64,000 bases of DNA from Marinobacter persicus (GTDB lineage: Bacteria > Pseudomonadota > Gammaproteobacteria > Pseudomonadales > Oleiphilaceae): NCBI RefSeq assembly GCF_002934325.1, contig NZ_PTIV01000016.1, positions 1 to 64,000 of the forward strand, in the 5' to 3' direction. This document shows positions 38,091 to 47,234 of the stretch, in pieces; the stretch's first letter is position 1; each line of letters starts with the position of its first letter. Made by a program: the position numbers and the translations under genes. The notes under the pieces are model-generated. The model was not told the DNA's origin. It made no database searches and was given only the letters and a program-made list of their open reading frames with translations.

Positions 38091-38503
38091 TATGTCCTCC
38101 TGCTTTCATTAAATATTCTCATGAGGTTGAGAATATGCAAGAGGAAAACTAAAAATAATTCTTTTAAATCAATAGTTTGTACTAAAACAACAAAGTTCAA
38201 AACCGGACGTAGCGAAAAGTTGGCGGGGCATGCATATCATTGGCTATAAAAGAAAATGGTATTTTTGATCAGCAGAGGTTACCTATGGAAAGCGTCGCCG
38301 CAATTACTCTGACGGCGGTAGCAGGTGCTATTCTGGATGACCCGGAACCAAGGTCGCGGGGCCATTCTTATTGACTCCGGCTGTTTACTGGTAAGAAAAC
38401 GCGGTCATTTGTTTTACTGATTAGAAATCTATATCTGATAGGATCAGTCAAATATTCAAAGAAAGATTATTGTGGTTGACTGATTTAGCGTTGGGAGGCA
38501 TTT
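38091..38503. other. Divergent intergenic region
   Basis: About 410 bases between the lipoprotein gene (minus) and the TOTE-like gene (plus). It is AT-rich near both genes. A 29-codon frame starting ATG at 38285 with AGAGG seven bases upstream reads MESVAAITLTAVAGAILDDP...; it may be a leader peptide or chance. No repeats or RNA gene seen. Confidence 0.4.
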
Positions 38504-38536
38504 ATCCAAGTAGAAGAAGAGCTTGCGGCCATTGCA

Positions 38537-40846
38537 TTGAGGTTATCTGAGCTTGAGAAGGAAAAAGTAGCCTTACTTTCCCGGAGGAACGAGCTTCAGC
38601 GAGCTGCACAATCACCCACATCAATGCAATTGACTCCCAATCAAAAAGCTGAGTTATTTCGGGAGCTCTTTCGCGGCCGACAGGATGTCTATGCGGTTCG
38701 CTGGGAAAGTAGCTCGAATGGACGTTCCGGTTATGCTGTCGCCTGTGCAAATGAGTGGGTACAGGGCATCTGTCAGAAACCCCGGATCAAATGTAGCGAG
38801 TGCCCTCACAAAAAGTTCAAGCCTCTGGATTTCAGTGCAGTGTATGACCACCTGTCCGGCAAGCATGTAGCAGGGTTATACCCATTGTTGCCGGACAGTT
38901 CCTGTTATCTGCTGGCTGTAGATTTTGATAAGGAGGACTGGAGAGCAGATGTTCGTGCGCTGGCCCAGGCTTGTCGTGATGAAGGTGTCCCTTATCTTGT
39001 AGAGATCTCCCGGTCCGGTGCGGGTGCCCACCTATGGGTCTTCTTTTCGGACGCTGTTCCAGCCTGGTCCGCGAGGGCTTTGGGGTTCAAGCTGCTGGAC
39101 AAAGCCATGGAACGTCACCCGGGCCTGTCCTTCGATTCGTATGACCGGCTATTCCCCAACCAGGATACGATGCCCGATGGTGGATTTGGCAATTTGATTG
39201 CCCTTCCGCTTCAGCATGAGGCGCGAAGTCGTGGATGTACTGTATTCGTCGACGATAAGCTAACCCCGTATCCGGATCAGTGGGCGCTACTTAGTCAGCA
39301 AAAGACCGTTTCGCCGGCTCAGCTTCGAGATATCGTTGGAAATGAGCCTGATTCCGATGCGATAGCAGAAGTTGCGTTGCCGTGGGAACAAGCTTTACCG
39401 GTCGATACAGGGATAATTTCAGGATGTCCCGAGAGCATCACGCTTACCCTGGCCAATCACATTTATATGAAGTTGTCAGACATACCAGGGACACTGGCGG
39501 CACGAATAAAGCGCATGGCGAGCTTTGCCAATCCAGTATTTTTCAAAACCCAGGCACTTCGATTTTCAACTCATGGCATCCCTCGTTACATATCATGTGC
39601 CCGGATTGAGCAAGGTTATATCTCGGTACCGAGAGGCTGTTTTGATGATCTTCAGGCATTGTTGCACGAACAGGGAATAACAGTAGAAATCGATGACCGC
39701 AGAATGCCCGGCCAGTTGCTGCCGGAAGTCAGCCTGAAAGCAACGCTGCGTCGTGATCAGAAAAAGGCTGTGACGGCGCTTGCCGATCACGATACCGGAA
39801 TACTTCATGCTCCGACCGCTTTCGGCAAAACCGTAACCGCTATTGGCATTGTCGCCAAGCGGCAGGTAAACACGCTGATCCTCACTCACAGTCGTCAGTT
39901 ACTGGATCAATGGAAGGAGCGCCTGGAGACCTTTATTGAGGGTGCCTCCGTAGGTGTGATTGGCGGCGGCAAAAAGAAACCTACCGGTCAGATCGACGTT
40001 GCCACCTATCAAAGCCTGATCAACAAGAAAGATAATACGGTCTCAAGCAAGATCCGAGAATACGGGCAAGTCATCATCGATGAATGCCATCACATTTCAG
40101 CTCCCCGTTATGAAATGCTGCTTAACGAAGTCAGCGCCCGATATGTTGTAGGCCTCACCGCAACGCCTGACCGTCAGGATGGCCACCAAAAAATCATGTT
40201 TATGGTCGCGGGACCCGTTCGTCACAAAGTCAGGGCTGACCATGGGTCTAAGTTTGTCCAGCGTGTCATTGTTCGAGAACGTCATGAAACGCCACCGACG
40301 GACATCTTTCAGAATAATGGTGAACGACCACACATAGCATCGGTTTACCGTTGGCTCGCCCAAAGCAACGCCCGGAATCAGGATATTGTTCAGGATGTCG
40401 TACACTGCGTACAAAACGGGGCCAACTGTCTTTTGCTGACCGAACGACGAGAGCACGCCGAGACGCTGGCAACATTGTTGGAAGCTGAGTCTATATCGTT
40501 GGTTGTGTTGCGCGGCGGGATGCGCGTCAAAGAGCGCCGGGGTGTCGAATCGCAGCTACACGAAGCTCAGGTTATTGTTGCAACCGGGAAATACATTGGA
40601 GAAGGCTTTGACTTGCCTCGGCTCGACACTTTGTTTCTAGCCCTGCCCATAGCCTGGAAAGGAACGCTGTCGCAGTATGCTGGCAGGATTCACCGGGACG
40701 TCGACGGCAAGCAGGAAGTCACTGTGTACGACTACCTGGACAACAGTCTGCCAATGCTTGAACGCATGTTCCGAAAGCGCGAGAAAGGTTATAAGGCGAT
40801 GGGATACCAGTTTGCCCAATCCGAGCCGCAAACACGGCTACTGTAA
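38537..40846 (+). CDS. TOTE-type primase (AEP)-helicase fusion
   Basis: About 769 residues: a short coiled coil; a Cys cluster (ICQKPRIKCSECP, 79-90) likely binding zinc; an archaeo-eukaryotic primase domain with LLAVDFDKEDW (125-135), SGAGAHLWVFF (160-170) and the later LIALPLQHE; then a superfamily 2 helicase. The helicase has APTAFGKT (425-432), IIDECHHIS (513-521), GLTATPDR (539-546) and YAGRIHR. This order is that of the primase-helicase of TOTE conflict systems. The start is uncertain: TTG 38537 lacks a ribosome site, while GGGAGG at 38493 points to an in-frame ATC at 38504 that would add 11 residues and complete the coiled coil. Confidence 0.8.
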   Translation: MRLSELEKEKVALLSRRNELQRAAQSPTSMQLTPNQKAELFRELFRGRQDVYAVRWESSSNGRSGYAVACANEWVQGICQKPRIKCSECPHKKFKPLDFSAVYDHLSGKHVAGLYPLLPDSSCYLLAVDFDKEDWRADVRALAQACRDEGVPYLVEISRSGAGAHLWVFFSDAVPAWSARALGFKLLDKAMERHPGLSFDSYDRLFPNQDTMPDGGFGNLIALPLQHEARSRGCTVFVDDKLTPYPDQWALLSQQKTVSPAQLRDIVGNEPDSDAIAEVALPWEQALPVDTGIISGCPESITLTLANHIYMKLSDIPGTLAARIKRMASFANPVFFKTQALRFSTHGIPRYISCARIEQGYISVPRGCFDDLQALLHEQGITVEIDDRRMPGQLLPEVSLKATLRRDQKKAVTALADHDTGILHAPTAFGKTVTAIGIVAKRQVNTLILTHSRQLLDQWKERLETFIEGASVGVIGGGKKKPTGQIDVATYQSLINKKDNTVSSKIREYGQVIIDECHHISAPRYEMLLNEVSARYVVGLTATPDRQDGHQKIMFMVAGPVRHKVRADHGSKFVQRVIVRERHETPPTDIFQNNGERPHIASVYRWLAQSNARNQDIVQDVVHCVQNGANCLLLTERREHAETLATLLEAESISLVVLRGGMRVKERRGVESQLHEAQVIVATGKYIGEGFDLPRLDTLFLALPIAWKGTLSQYAGRIHRDVDGKQEVTVYDYLDNSLPMLERMFRKREKGYKAMGYQFAQSEPQTRLL

Positions 40847-40889
40847 ACTTTCCAAAGAAAGGGGAAACATGGCTGAAACGAAATGTGCT

Positions 40890-41213
40890 TCAGGCCTGCT
40901 TCAGAGGTAACTCGTGGGGCTTTACGCGTCTCACGTTCTTAGCTTCTTGTTCATAGGCACGATGACGGACGTCCCATAACTCAACTGCGTGCTGAATATT
41001 CAGCCAGAACTCCGGCGTATTCCCCAAAGCCGCTGCGAGTTTGATTGCCATGGGTGCTGTCAGCGTGCCTTTGTCATGCGCAATCCGACTGAGTGTATTT
41101 CTGTGCACACCCATTGCTTCGGCAAGTTCACTGATTTCGATGTTCATCGGCTCCAGAAACTCGGTGACCAGCATTTCGCCAACGGTCACTGGCCGACGTT
41201 TTGTATTCCTCAT
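40890..41213 (-). CDS. higA: HigA-type antitoxin
   Basis: A 107-residue Xre-family protein with the HigA pattern VTVGEMLVTEFLEPMNIEIS, an HTH (ELAEAMGVHRNTLSRIAHDK) and APMAIKLAAALGNTPEFWLN. It would neutralise HigB and repress the operon through the palindrome at 41499. Two ATGs (41219 and 41213) are close; GAGGAGG is best spaced for 41213. The upstream toxin reading frame is now fused in frame to this gene because of a deletion, so a 192-residue hybrid could also be made. Confidence 0.85.
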   Translation of the reverse strand: MRNTKRRPVTVGEMLVTEFLEPMNIEISELAEAMGVHRNTLSRIAHDKGTLTAPMAIKLAAALGNTPEFWLNIQHAVELWDVRHRAYEQEAKNVRRVKPHELPLKQA

Positions 41214-41227
41214 TACCATAACCTCCT

Positions 41228-41468
41228 CTAGCCCTTGTAAACATGCGGGTCTAGATATGTATCTTGGGCGGTGCCATCCAGACAGGTTTCCTTGCAAATG
41301 TTCAAAACGATTACCCGGTGGAATCCTCAAGTCTGACTCCTGCGTTGCGGCATCCAGAATCTGAATCTTTCTAAAGAGGGCGCTTTCAATAGTGCTGGGT
41401 ATTTTCTTATGACTTTGGTCTTGTTCGTAAAAAACCTCCAGCCACGTATCCCTGAATTCAACCGCCAT
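41228..41468 (-). pseudogene. higB: HigB toxin gene with an internal out-of-frame deletion
   Basis: The first 60 or so codons read as a HigB/RelE-type toxin (MAVEFRDTWLEVFYEQDQSH ... RIPPGNRFEHLQGNLSGW). Right after this the frame changes. The sequence next door in another frame is exactly the expected toxin end, DGTAQDTYLDPHVYKG-stop. The usual central segment of the family (the YSIRVNxQYRLIF-type strand) is missing, so perhaps 10-20 codons were deleted out of frame. The catalytic core strand is lost and toxicity is unlikely. Confidence 0.8.
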
Positions 41469-41498
41469 AGTTATCTGATCGCTTTTTAATCATTTTAT

Positions 41499-41515
41499 GC
41501 ACAACAATGTTGTGC
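41499..41515. promoter_or_regulatory. Operator palindrome upstream of higBA
   Basis: GCACAACAATGTTGTGC is a 17-base inverted repeat with a single central base, 30 bases before the higB start. HigA antitoxins bind such palindromes to repress their own operon. Confidence 0.65.
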
Positions 41516-41643
41516 GTCAAGTTCATTCAAAATGAGAACGGATCCGTTTAGAAAACGATGTTACTATAATTTTGTTCGGAAAAAGGGGCTGAAAGAGCGA
41601 TCTCAAGGCGCTGATTTCATAGAGATAAAAGCGTATACAAGGC

Positions 41644-41758
41644 TCCCAGTTTCCCACTTATCCCAGTTCTAAAATGGGTCGTCAGGAGCCGATGAAGAGG
41701 AAATTTGCCAATATTTACACTTTTTTCGCAAATTTCAGCACTCCAATGGTGCTCCAAT
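41644..41758. repeat. Right-end binding-site-like repeats of the island
   Basis: Two motif groups seen at the left end recur here, just inside attR. The minus-strand series TGGGATA, TGGGAAA, TGGGAG (41645-41666) matches the triple repeat at 21135. GCACTCCAAT (41738) and GTGCTCCAAT (41749) resemble the TGCTCC motifs in front of the integrase. A GGCTCC/GGAGCC pair encloses the first group. The surrounding 41516-41795 has no gene. Confidence 0.4.
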
Positions 41759-41795
41759 AGTTTCATAAGCTCATGTTTTTAAAGTATTTTATACA

Positions 41796-41813
41796 TTCTG
41801 CATCGGCAAATAA
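41796..41813 (+). other. attR: attR of the mnmE genomic island
   Basis: TTCTGCATCGGCAAATAA matches the last 18 bases of mnmE at 14 positions. Read in frame it encodes the same FCIGK-stop, with only synonymous codons and a different stop. Upstream sequence (TTTTATACA) is unrelated to mnmE, so similarity begins exactly at the site. This places the island at 19354-41813, about 22.5 kb. Confidence 0.75.
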
Positions 41814-42017
41814 ACCGCGCACAAGTGCACAGTATCGGATCACTCGCACCAACGGCGGGCAGTACGCCCGCCGGCCTCAACCTCCGGTTTTCCCTTCCTG
41901 TTACCAGTATCCCTTTAAAATCAGCCTGTTGAATTAAAATGGCACAGACCTTGATTGGGTAGTGTCACGCAGCGAGACGTTGGTGACTGAAACCACAATC
42001 AAAGCGCGACAATCTGA

Positions 42018-42126
42018 CAAATGGTCGACTAGGGTTCCGATCTGCCTTTTCCGAGGCAGATGACTGGTCCGAGAGTTGACGGCCTTTTCCAAGGCTACAC
42101 GGCGGGACAAAAGCCCGGGAGGATCG
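42018..42126 (+). ncRNA. Guanidine-I (ykkC) riboswitch 1
   Basis: It contains the conserved ykkC elements in order: ACTAGGGTTCCG, a variable hairpin (ATCTGCC/GGCAGAT), CTGGTCCGAGAG, a second variable stem (GGCC/GGCT) and ACACGGCGGGACAAAAGCCC followed by GGGAGG. The class binds free guanidinium. It lies about 60 bases before the first gene of the carboxyguanidine deiminase/carboxylase operon, with an overlapping terminator hairpin, so guanidine should turn the operon on. Confidence 0.93.
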
Positions 42127-42154
42127 TTCAGTTACTGACGCCTCTCGTTTTTTT
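42116..42154 (+). terminator. Riboswitch-controlled terminator
   Basis: CGGGAGG (42116-42122) can pair with CCTCTCG (42141-42147), followed by seven T. The left arm is also part of the conserved 3' end of the ykkC aptamer, so aptamer folding and terminator folding exclude each other. This predicts antitermination on guanidine binding. Confidence 0.65.
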
Positions 42155-42181
42155 GAAACGCCCAGCCAGGAGGAAAAGGCC

Positions 42182-42907
42182 ATGTTAGAAACGGCAGCTC
42201 CCCTCTACGACGATCTGATTCCCGGCGGATCCCACTGGTCCTTCATCATGCGTCGCGGCCACGTGCTGCGACTGATTGACGAGAACGGTGGCGCTAACGT
42301 TGGCATGTTGATGTACAACCCCGAGAACCCCCTCGAGCGGTACAATATGCCGGACACCCTGAAAAACCAGCATACTTTTCTGCTGACCCGGGGCCACGTG
42401 CTCATGTCCGACATGGGGCGCGTGTTCGCTTCAATCATCCATGACGACCTGGGCTGGCACGACACCGTCAGCGGTACCTGCAACGCCGAGCTGGTGGAAC
42501 AGCGTTGGGGCCGGAAGACTTATCAACAGGCCCACAACCACTACCACCGCAACGGCATCAGCAGTTTTCTGAATGAACTGGCCAAATACGGGCTCGGCAA
42601 GAAAGACCTCACCGCCAACCTGAACTGGTTCAGCAAGGTGCAGACCGACGACCAAGGCAACATGGCCTTCGCCGAAAACCACTCCCACGCCGGCGCCACC
42701 GTCGACCTGCGGTTCGAGATGGACACCATCGTGGTACTGCACACCTGCCCGCATCCGATGAATCCGGCCAGTGATTACCCCAGCCACCCCGTGCGTTACC
42801 AGCTCTTCAAGGCGGCGCCGGTCACCGATGCCGACCCCTGCAAGACCTCGTCGCCGGAGGCCACCCGTGCCTTCGCCAATAACGCCCTGTACCACTCGTT
42901 CCAGTAA
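42182..42907 (+). CDS. Urea-amidolyase-associated protein 1 (DUF1989), carboxyguanidine deiminase subunit
   Basis: A 241-residue DUF1989 protein. Family members encoded next to urea/guanidine carboxylases were long called UAAP1 and UAAP2. They have been shown to be the two subunits of carboxyguanidine deiminase, which converts carboxyguanidine to allophanate and ammonia. Visible features are GGSHWSFIMRRGHVLRLIDE, YNMPDTLKNQHTF, CNAEL and TCPHPMNP, with Cys and His residues suited to metal or catalysis. An AGGAGG site lies eight bases before the ATG. It is the first gene after the guanidine riboswitch. Confidence 0.88.
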   Translation: MLETAAPLYDDLIPGGSHWSFIMRRGHVLRLIDENGGANVGMLMYNPENPLERYNMPDTLKNQHTFLLTRGHVLMSDMGRVFASIIHDDLGWHDTVSGTCNAELVEQRWGRKTYQQAHNHYHRNGISSFLNELAKYGLGKKDLTANLNWFSKVQTDDQGNMAFAENHSHAGATVDLRFEMDTIVVLHTCPHPMNPASDYPSHPVRYQLFKAAPVTDADPCKTSSPEATRAFANNALYHSFQ

Positions 42908-42919
42908 GGGAGGCCGGAC

Positions 42920-43558
42920 ATGATCAAAGCAAGCGAATTGAACCCCGAGAACGCAAGCTTCCGGGAGACCGTTCCGGCGGGCGAGTATTTCCTGAAAGTG
43001 GTGAAGGCGGGCGAGACCGTGCGGATTCTCGATCTGGAAGGTAACCAGGCCGCCGACACCCTGTTCTACAACGCCCACAACCCCACAGAGCGCTACAGCG
43101 TAATGGACACTATCCGCGAGCAGGGCAATGTCTATCTGACCGCCGGCTCCGTACTGATGTCCTCGGAAAACAACCCGATGCTGGAAATCACCGCCGATAC
43201 CTGCGGCCGACACGACACCCTGGGCGGTGCCTGCGCGGCGGAGAGCAACACCACCCGGTACGCGCTGGAGAAAAAATGCATGCACGCCTGCCGCGACAGC
43301 TGGCTGGTGGCGGTCACCGAACACGAAGAACTGGGCATGGGCAAACGGGACATCACCCACAACATCAACTTTTTCATGAACGTACCGGTCACGGCTGATG
43401 GCGGACTCACCTTTGCCAACGGTATTTCCGATGCCGGCAAATACGTGGAACTGGAAGCGAGGATGGACGTTCTGGTGATGATTTCCAACTGTCCACAGCT
43501 CAACAACCCCTGTAACGGCTGGAACCCCACGCCGATCGAGGTGCTGGTATGGAGCTGA
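42920..43558 (+). CDS. Urea-amidolyase-associated protein 2 (DUF1989), carboxyguanidine deiminase subunit
   Basis: A 212-residue paralogue of the preceding protein, with [55 protein letters not shown] and [20 protein letters not shown]. The paired GRHD and NCPQ segments are the DUF1989 hallmarks. It should form a hetero-oligomer with its neighbour. It lies 12 bases downstream of that gene with a GGGAGG ribosome site and overlaps the carboxylase gene by 10 bases, so the three are tightly coupled. Confidence 0.88.
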   Translation: MIKASELNPENASFRETVPAGEYFLKVVKAGETVRILDLEGNQAADTLFYNAHNPTERYSVMDTIREQGNVYLTAGSVLMSSENNPMLEITADTCGRHDTLGGACAAESNTTRYALEKKCMHACRDSWLVAVTEHEELGMGKRDITHNINFFMNVPVTADGGLTFANGISDAGKYVELEARMDVLVMISNCPQLNNPCNGWNPTPIEVLVWS

Positions 43559-46500
43559 ACCGACCCGTCGAGAAGGTACTGATCGCCAATCGGGGTGCCA
43601 TTGCCTGTCGCGTGATTCGCACGCTGCGCACCCTGGGCATTACCTCGGTGGTTGTCTACGCCGAGGCCGATACCGACTCCCTGCATGTGCGCCAGGCCGA
43701 CGAAGCCTGGCCGCTGGGTGAGGGCACCCCGGCCCAGACTTACCTCGATCAGGACAAACTGTTTGAAGTGGTACGCCAGAGCGGCGCCGGTGCCATTCAC
43801 CCAGGTTACGGCTTTCTCAGCGAGAACGCGGATTTCGCCCGCCGTTGTGAGGCCGAAGGCGTGGTGTTCCTCGGGCCAACTCCGGAGCAGATGGAGCAGT
43901 TCGGGCTCAAGCACACCGCCCGTGCCCTGGCCAAAGAAGCCGGTGTTCCGTTATTGCCGGGTACGGAGCTGCTGACCGATCTGGACGACGCGCTCGCGGC
44001 GGCCAGCCACATTGGTTACCCGGTGATGCTGAAAAGTACCGCCGGTGGCGGCGGCATTGGCATGTCCCGGTGCTACAGCGCCGAGGATCTGGAAAAGAGT
44101 TTTGAATCGGTGCAGCGCCTGAGCCAGAACAACTTCAGCAACAGCGGCGTGTTCCTGGAAAAGTTTGTGGAACACGCCCGTCACATCGAAGTCCAGTTGT
44201 TTGGCGACGGTCAGGGGCAGGTACTGGCCCTGGGCGAGCGGGACTGCTCCGCCCAGCGACGCAACCAGAAGGTGATCGAGGAAGCGCCGGCGCCGGGTCT
44301 CACCGATGACGTGCGTGCGAGGATGCACGCCACCGCCCGCCAGCTGGGAGAGAGCATCGCCTATCGCAGCGCCGGTACCGTGGAATTTATCTACGACCCG
44401 GACAATGGCGAATTCTACTTCCTGGAAGTGAACACCCGCCTGCAGGTGGAACACGGTGTCACCGAAGAGGTGTACAACGTTGATCTGGTTCGCTGGATGG
44501 TGGAACTGGGCATGGGTACCCTGGCAGATCTTGCGGAACTGAGTCGCCATCTGAACCCAGCCGGCCACGCCATTCAGGCCCGCATCTACGCCGAGGACCC
44601 GAACAAGGATTTCCAGCCCGGTGCGGGATTGCTCACCAACGTGGATTGGCCCGAAGACGACGGCCTTCGCATCGATACCTGGATTCAGCCTGGCACCGAA
44701 GTCTCGCCGCTGTTCGACCCCATGCTGGCCAAGGTGATTGTCCACGAAGCCGAGCGGGAATCCGCTCGTACCCATCTGCTGAGCGCCCTGGGCGACAGCC
44801 GGCTGTATGGCATCGAAACCAACCTGGCCTACGTACAGCAGGTGCTGGCCGACCCGCGTTTTGTTGAAGGGCGCCTGTTTACCCGCACCCTCAATGAATT
44901 CGACTACCGGCCCGCCACCGTGGATGTGCTTACGGGGGGCACGCTGACCACGATTCAGGACTACCCGGGCCGTATCGGCTATTGGGAAATCGGGGTTCCG
45001 CCTTCCGGACCCTTTGACAGCTACTCGTTCCGTCTGGGCAATCGTCTGCTGGGCAATCCTGAAGGGGCGCCGGGCCTGGAAATCACCCTGAAAGGGCCGG
45101 TGTTGCAATTCAACCGGGCCACCCAGATCGTGCTGACCGGCGCCCAGCTGGACGCCACCCTGGACGACCAGCCGGTGAAGTTCTGGCAGGTTGTGAATGT
45201 ACCGGCCGGCGCCACCCTGAAGCTGGGTGCCACCACCGCCGATGGCGCCCGGGCCTACGTTCTGTTCCGTGGTGGCCTTGACTGCCCGGAATACCTGACC
45301 TCCTGCAGCACCTTCACCCTGGGCCAGTTTGGCGGTCATTGTGGCCGGGCCTTGCGGGCCGGGGATGTGCTGGCACTGGCAGAAGCAGAGCCAGAGTCAG
45401 CGAGCACCGAAACGCTCCCCAACGACCTGAAACCGGCCATCGGCAAGACCTGGGACCTGCACGTGACCTATGGCCCCCATGGCGCGCCGGACTATTTCAC
45501 CGAGCAGGACATCCGGACCTTTTTCGACAGCGAGTGGGAGATTCACTACAACTCCAGCCGCACCGGTGTGCGCCTGATTGGACCGAAACCCGAATGGGCC
45601 CGCAGTGATGGTGGGGAGGCCGGAATGCACCCCTCCAACATCCACGACAACGCCTACGCCGTGGGCACCGTGGATTTCACCGGGGACATGCCGGTAATCC
45701 TGGGCCCCGACGGCCCCAGCCTCGGCGGCTTCGTGTGTCCGGTAACCGTGGTCAGTGCTGATCTGTGGAAACTCGGCCAGCTGAAGGCCGGGGACAAAGT
45801 CCGCTTTGTGCCGGTGAGCCAGGAGCAGGCCGTGGTCCTGCGCCAGGCGCTGGATGAATCCATTGCCACCCTGACCGGTGCCAGTGCCCGGATTACCCCG
45901 GTCCAGCCGGTAACCCCGGTTCTGGATGCCCTGAACACCGAGGAACACGAAACCGGCGTGGTCTACCGGGCCGCCGGCGATAACTACGTGCTGGTGGAAT
46001 ACGGCGACATGGAGCTGGACATCCGCCTGCGCTTCCGGGCCCACGCCCTGATGCTCTGGCTGCGGGAGCAGGCCCACCCGGCGATTCTGGAGCTGACTCC
46101 GGGCATTCGTTCCCTGCAGGTGCACTACGATAGCCAGCAACTGGATCAGCGCGATCTGCTGGACCTGCTGATTCGCGCCGAAAAGGAACTGGAGCAACAG
46201 CCGGAGTGGGACGTGCCGGCCCGGATTGTTCACCTGCCCCTGTCCTGGGACGACGAGGCCTGTCAGCAGGCCATCAACAAGTACATGCAGTCGGTGCGCA
46301 AGGACGCGCCCTGGTGCCCGAGCAACCTGGAATTCATTCGCCGCATCAACGGCCTGGAGAGCATCGACGAGGTCAAGAAGACCGTGTTCGACGCCAGCTA
46401 CCTGGTGATGGGCCTGGGCGATGTCTACCTGGGCGCGCCGGTGGCCACACCCCTGGACCCGCGCCACCGTCTGGTGACCACCAAGTACAACCCGGCCCGT

Positions 46501-47181
46501 ACTTGGACGGCCGAAAATTCCGTGGGTATCGGCGGCGCTTACCTGTGCATCTACGGCATGGAAGGGCCGGGCGGCTACCAGTTTGTTGGCCGCACCCTGC
46601 AGATGTGGAACCGGTATCGCACCACCGAATACTTCCAGCCGGGCCAGCCGTGGTTGCTGCGCTTCTTTGACCAGATTCGTTTTTACGAAGTCAGCGCCAA
46701 GGAATTGCAGCAGATCCGCCGGGATTTCCCCAACGGCGATTACCCGATCCAGGTGGAGGAAACCCGCTTCAACCTGAAGGACTACGAGCAGTTCCTGGCC
46801 GACAACCAGAGCGACATCGAGGACTTCACCCACCATCGCAAGCAGGCCTTTGACGAGGAACTGCAGCGCTGGATCGAATCCGGGCAGATCAACTTCAGTG
46901 CCGAATCCCCCATCGAGGACACCGGCGAGGACGACCCGGCCAACCTGCCGGCGGGCCAGCACGCGGTGGAAAGCCATGTTGCGGGCAGCGTCTGGGAATG
47001 CCTGGTGAAACCCGGCGACATGATTGAGGCCCAGCGCCCGGTGGCGGTGGTGGAATCCATGAAGATGGAAATCGAATTGCTGAGTCCGGTGGCGGGCAAG
47101 GTGATCGAAGTCCGGCGGGAGGCCGGTCAGGCCGTCGCCCCGGGAGCGCCGGTGGTGATCGTCGAAGAACTCACAAGCTGA
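43549..47181 (+). CDS. Biotin-dependent guanidine/urea carboxylase
   Basis: A 1210-residue multidomain enzyme. The biotin carboxylase domain (1-450) has the glycine loop [29 protein letters not shown] and [10 protein letters not shown]. An AHS2/KipA-like domain (about 460-780, [20 protein letters not shown]) and an AHS1/KipI-like domain (about 800-1020) make the carboxyltransferase. The C-terminal biotinyl domain carries the biotin lysine in VESMKMEIE (about 1170). It makes carboxyurea or carboxyguanidine from bicarbonate, ATP and substrate. Because a guanidine riboswitch and the deiminase genes head the operon, guanidine is the likely substrate. Confidence 0.93.
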   Translation: MELNRPVEKVLIANRGAIACRVIRTLRTLGITSVVVYAEADTDSLHVRQADEAWPLGEGTPAQTYLDQDKLFEVVRQSGAGAIHPGYGFLSENADFARRCEAEGVVFLGPTPEQMEQFGLKHTARALAKEAGVPLLPGTELLTDLDDALAAASHIGYPVMLKSTAGGGGIGMSRCYSAEDLEKSFESVQRLSQNNFSNSGVFLEKFVEHARHIEVQLFGDGQGQVLALGERDCSAQRRNQKVIEEAPAPGLTDDVRARMHATARQLGESIAYRSAGTVEFIYDPDNGEFYFLEVNTRLQVEHGVTEEVYNVDLVRWMVELGMGTLADLAELSRHLNPAGHAIQARIYAEDPNKDFQPGAGLLTNVDWPEDDGLRIDTWIQPGTEVSPLFDPMLAKVIVHEAERESARTHLLSALGDSRLYGIETNLAYVQQVLADPRFVEGRLFTRTLNEFDYRPATVDVLTGGTLTTIQDYPGRIGYWEIGVPPSGPFDSYSFRLGNRLLGNPEGAPGLEITLKGPVLQFNRATQIVLTGAQLDATLDDQPVKFWQVVNVPAGATLKLGATTADGARAYVLFRGGLDCPEYLTSCSTFTLGQFGGHCGRALRAGDVLALAEAEPESASTETLPNDLKPAIGKTWDLHVTYGPHGAPDYFTEQDIRTFFDSEWEIHYNSSRTGVRLIGPKPEWARSDGGEAGMHPSNIHDNAYAVGTVDFTGDMPVILGPDGPSLGGFVCPVTVVSADLWKLGQLKAGDKVRFVPVSQEQAVVLRQALDESIATLTGASARITPVQPVTPVLDALNTEEHETGVVYRAAGDNYVLVEYGDMELDIRLRFRAHALMLWLREQAHPAILELTPGIRSLQVHYDSQQLDQRDLLDLLIRAEKELEQQPEWDVPARIVHLPLSWDDEACQQAINKYMQSVRKDAPWCPSNLEFIRRINGLESIDEVKKTVFDASYLVMGLGDVYLGAPVATPLDPRHRLVTTKYNPARTWTAENSVGIGGAYLCIYGMEGPGGYQFVGRTLQMWNRYRTTEYFQPGQPWLLRFFDQIRFYEVSAKELQQIRRDFPNGDYPIQVEETRFNLKDYEQFLADNQSDIEDFTHHRKQAFDEELQRWIESGQINFSAESPIEDTGEDDPANLPAGQHAVESHVAGSVWECLVKPGDMIEAQRPVAVVESMKMEIELLSPVAGKVIEVRREAGQAVAPGAPVVIVEELTS

Positions 47182-47234
47182 CACTTGAAACCAATCAGTG
47201 ATGACCAGACGGGCCATGCCCGAGGAGAGAAGCC

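Noticed and set aside
38285-38374. 29-codon frame upstream of the TOTE-like gene
   Set aside because: Has a weak ribosome site but is too short and featureless to call a gene; mentioned only in the intergenic entry.
19354-41813. Calling the island an SGI1 variant
   Set aside because: Same integration site, but none of the SGI1 backbone genes that I could recognise are present, and the integrase relation cannot be measured here.
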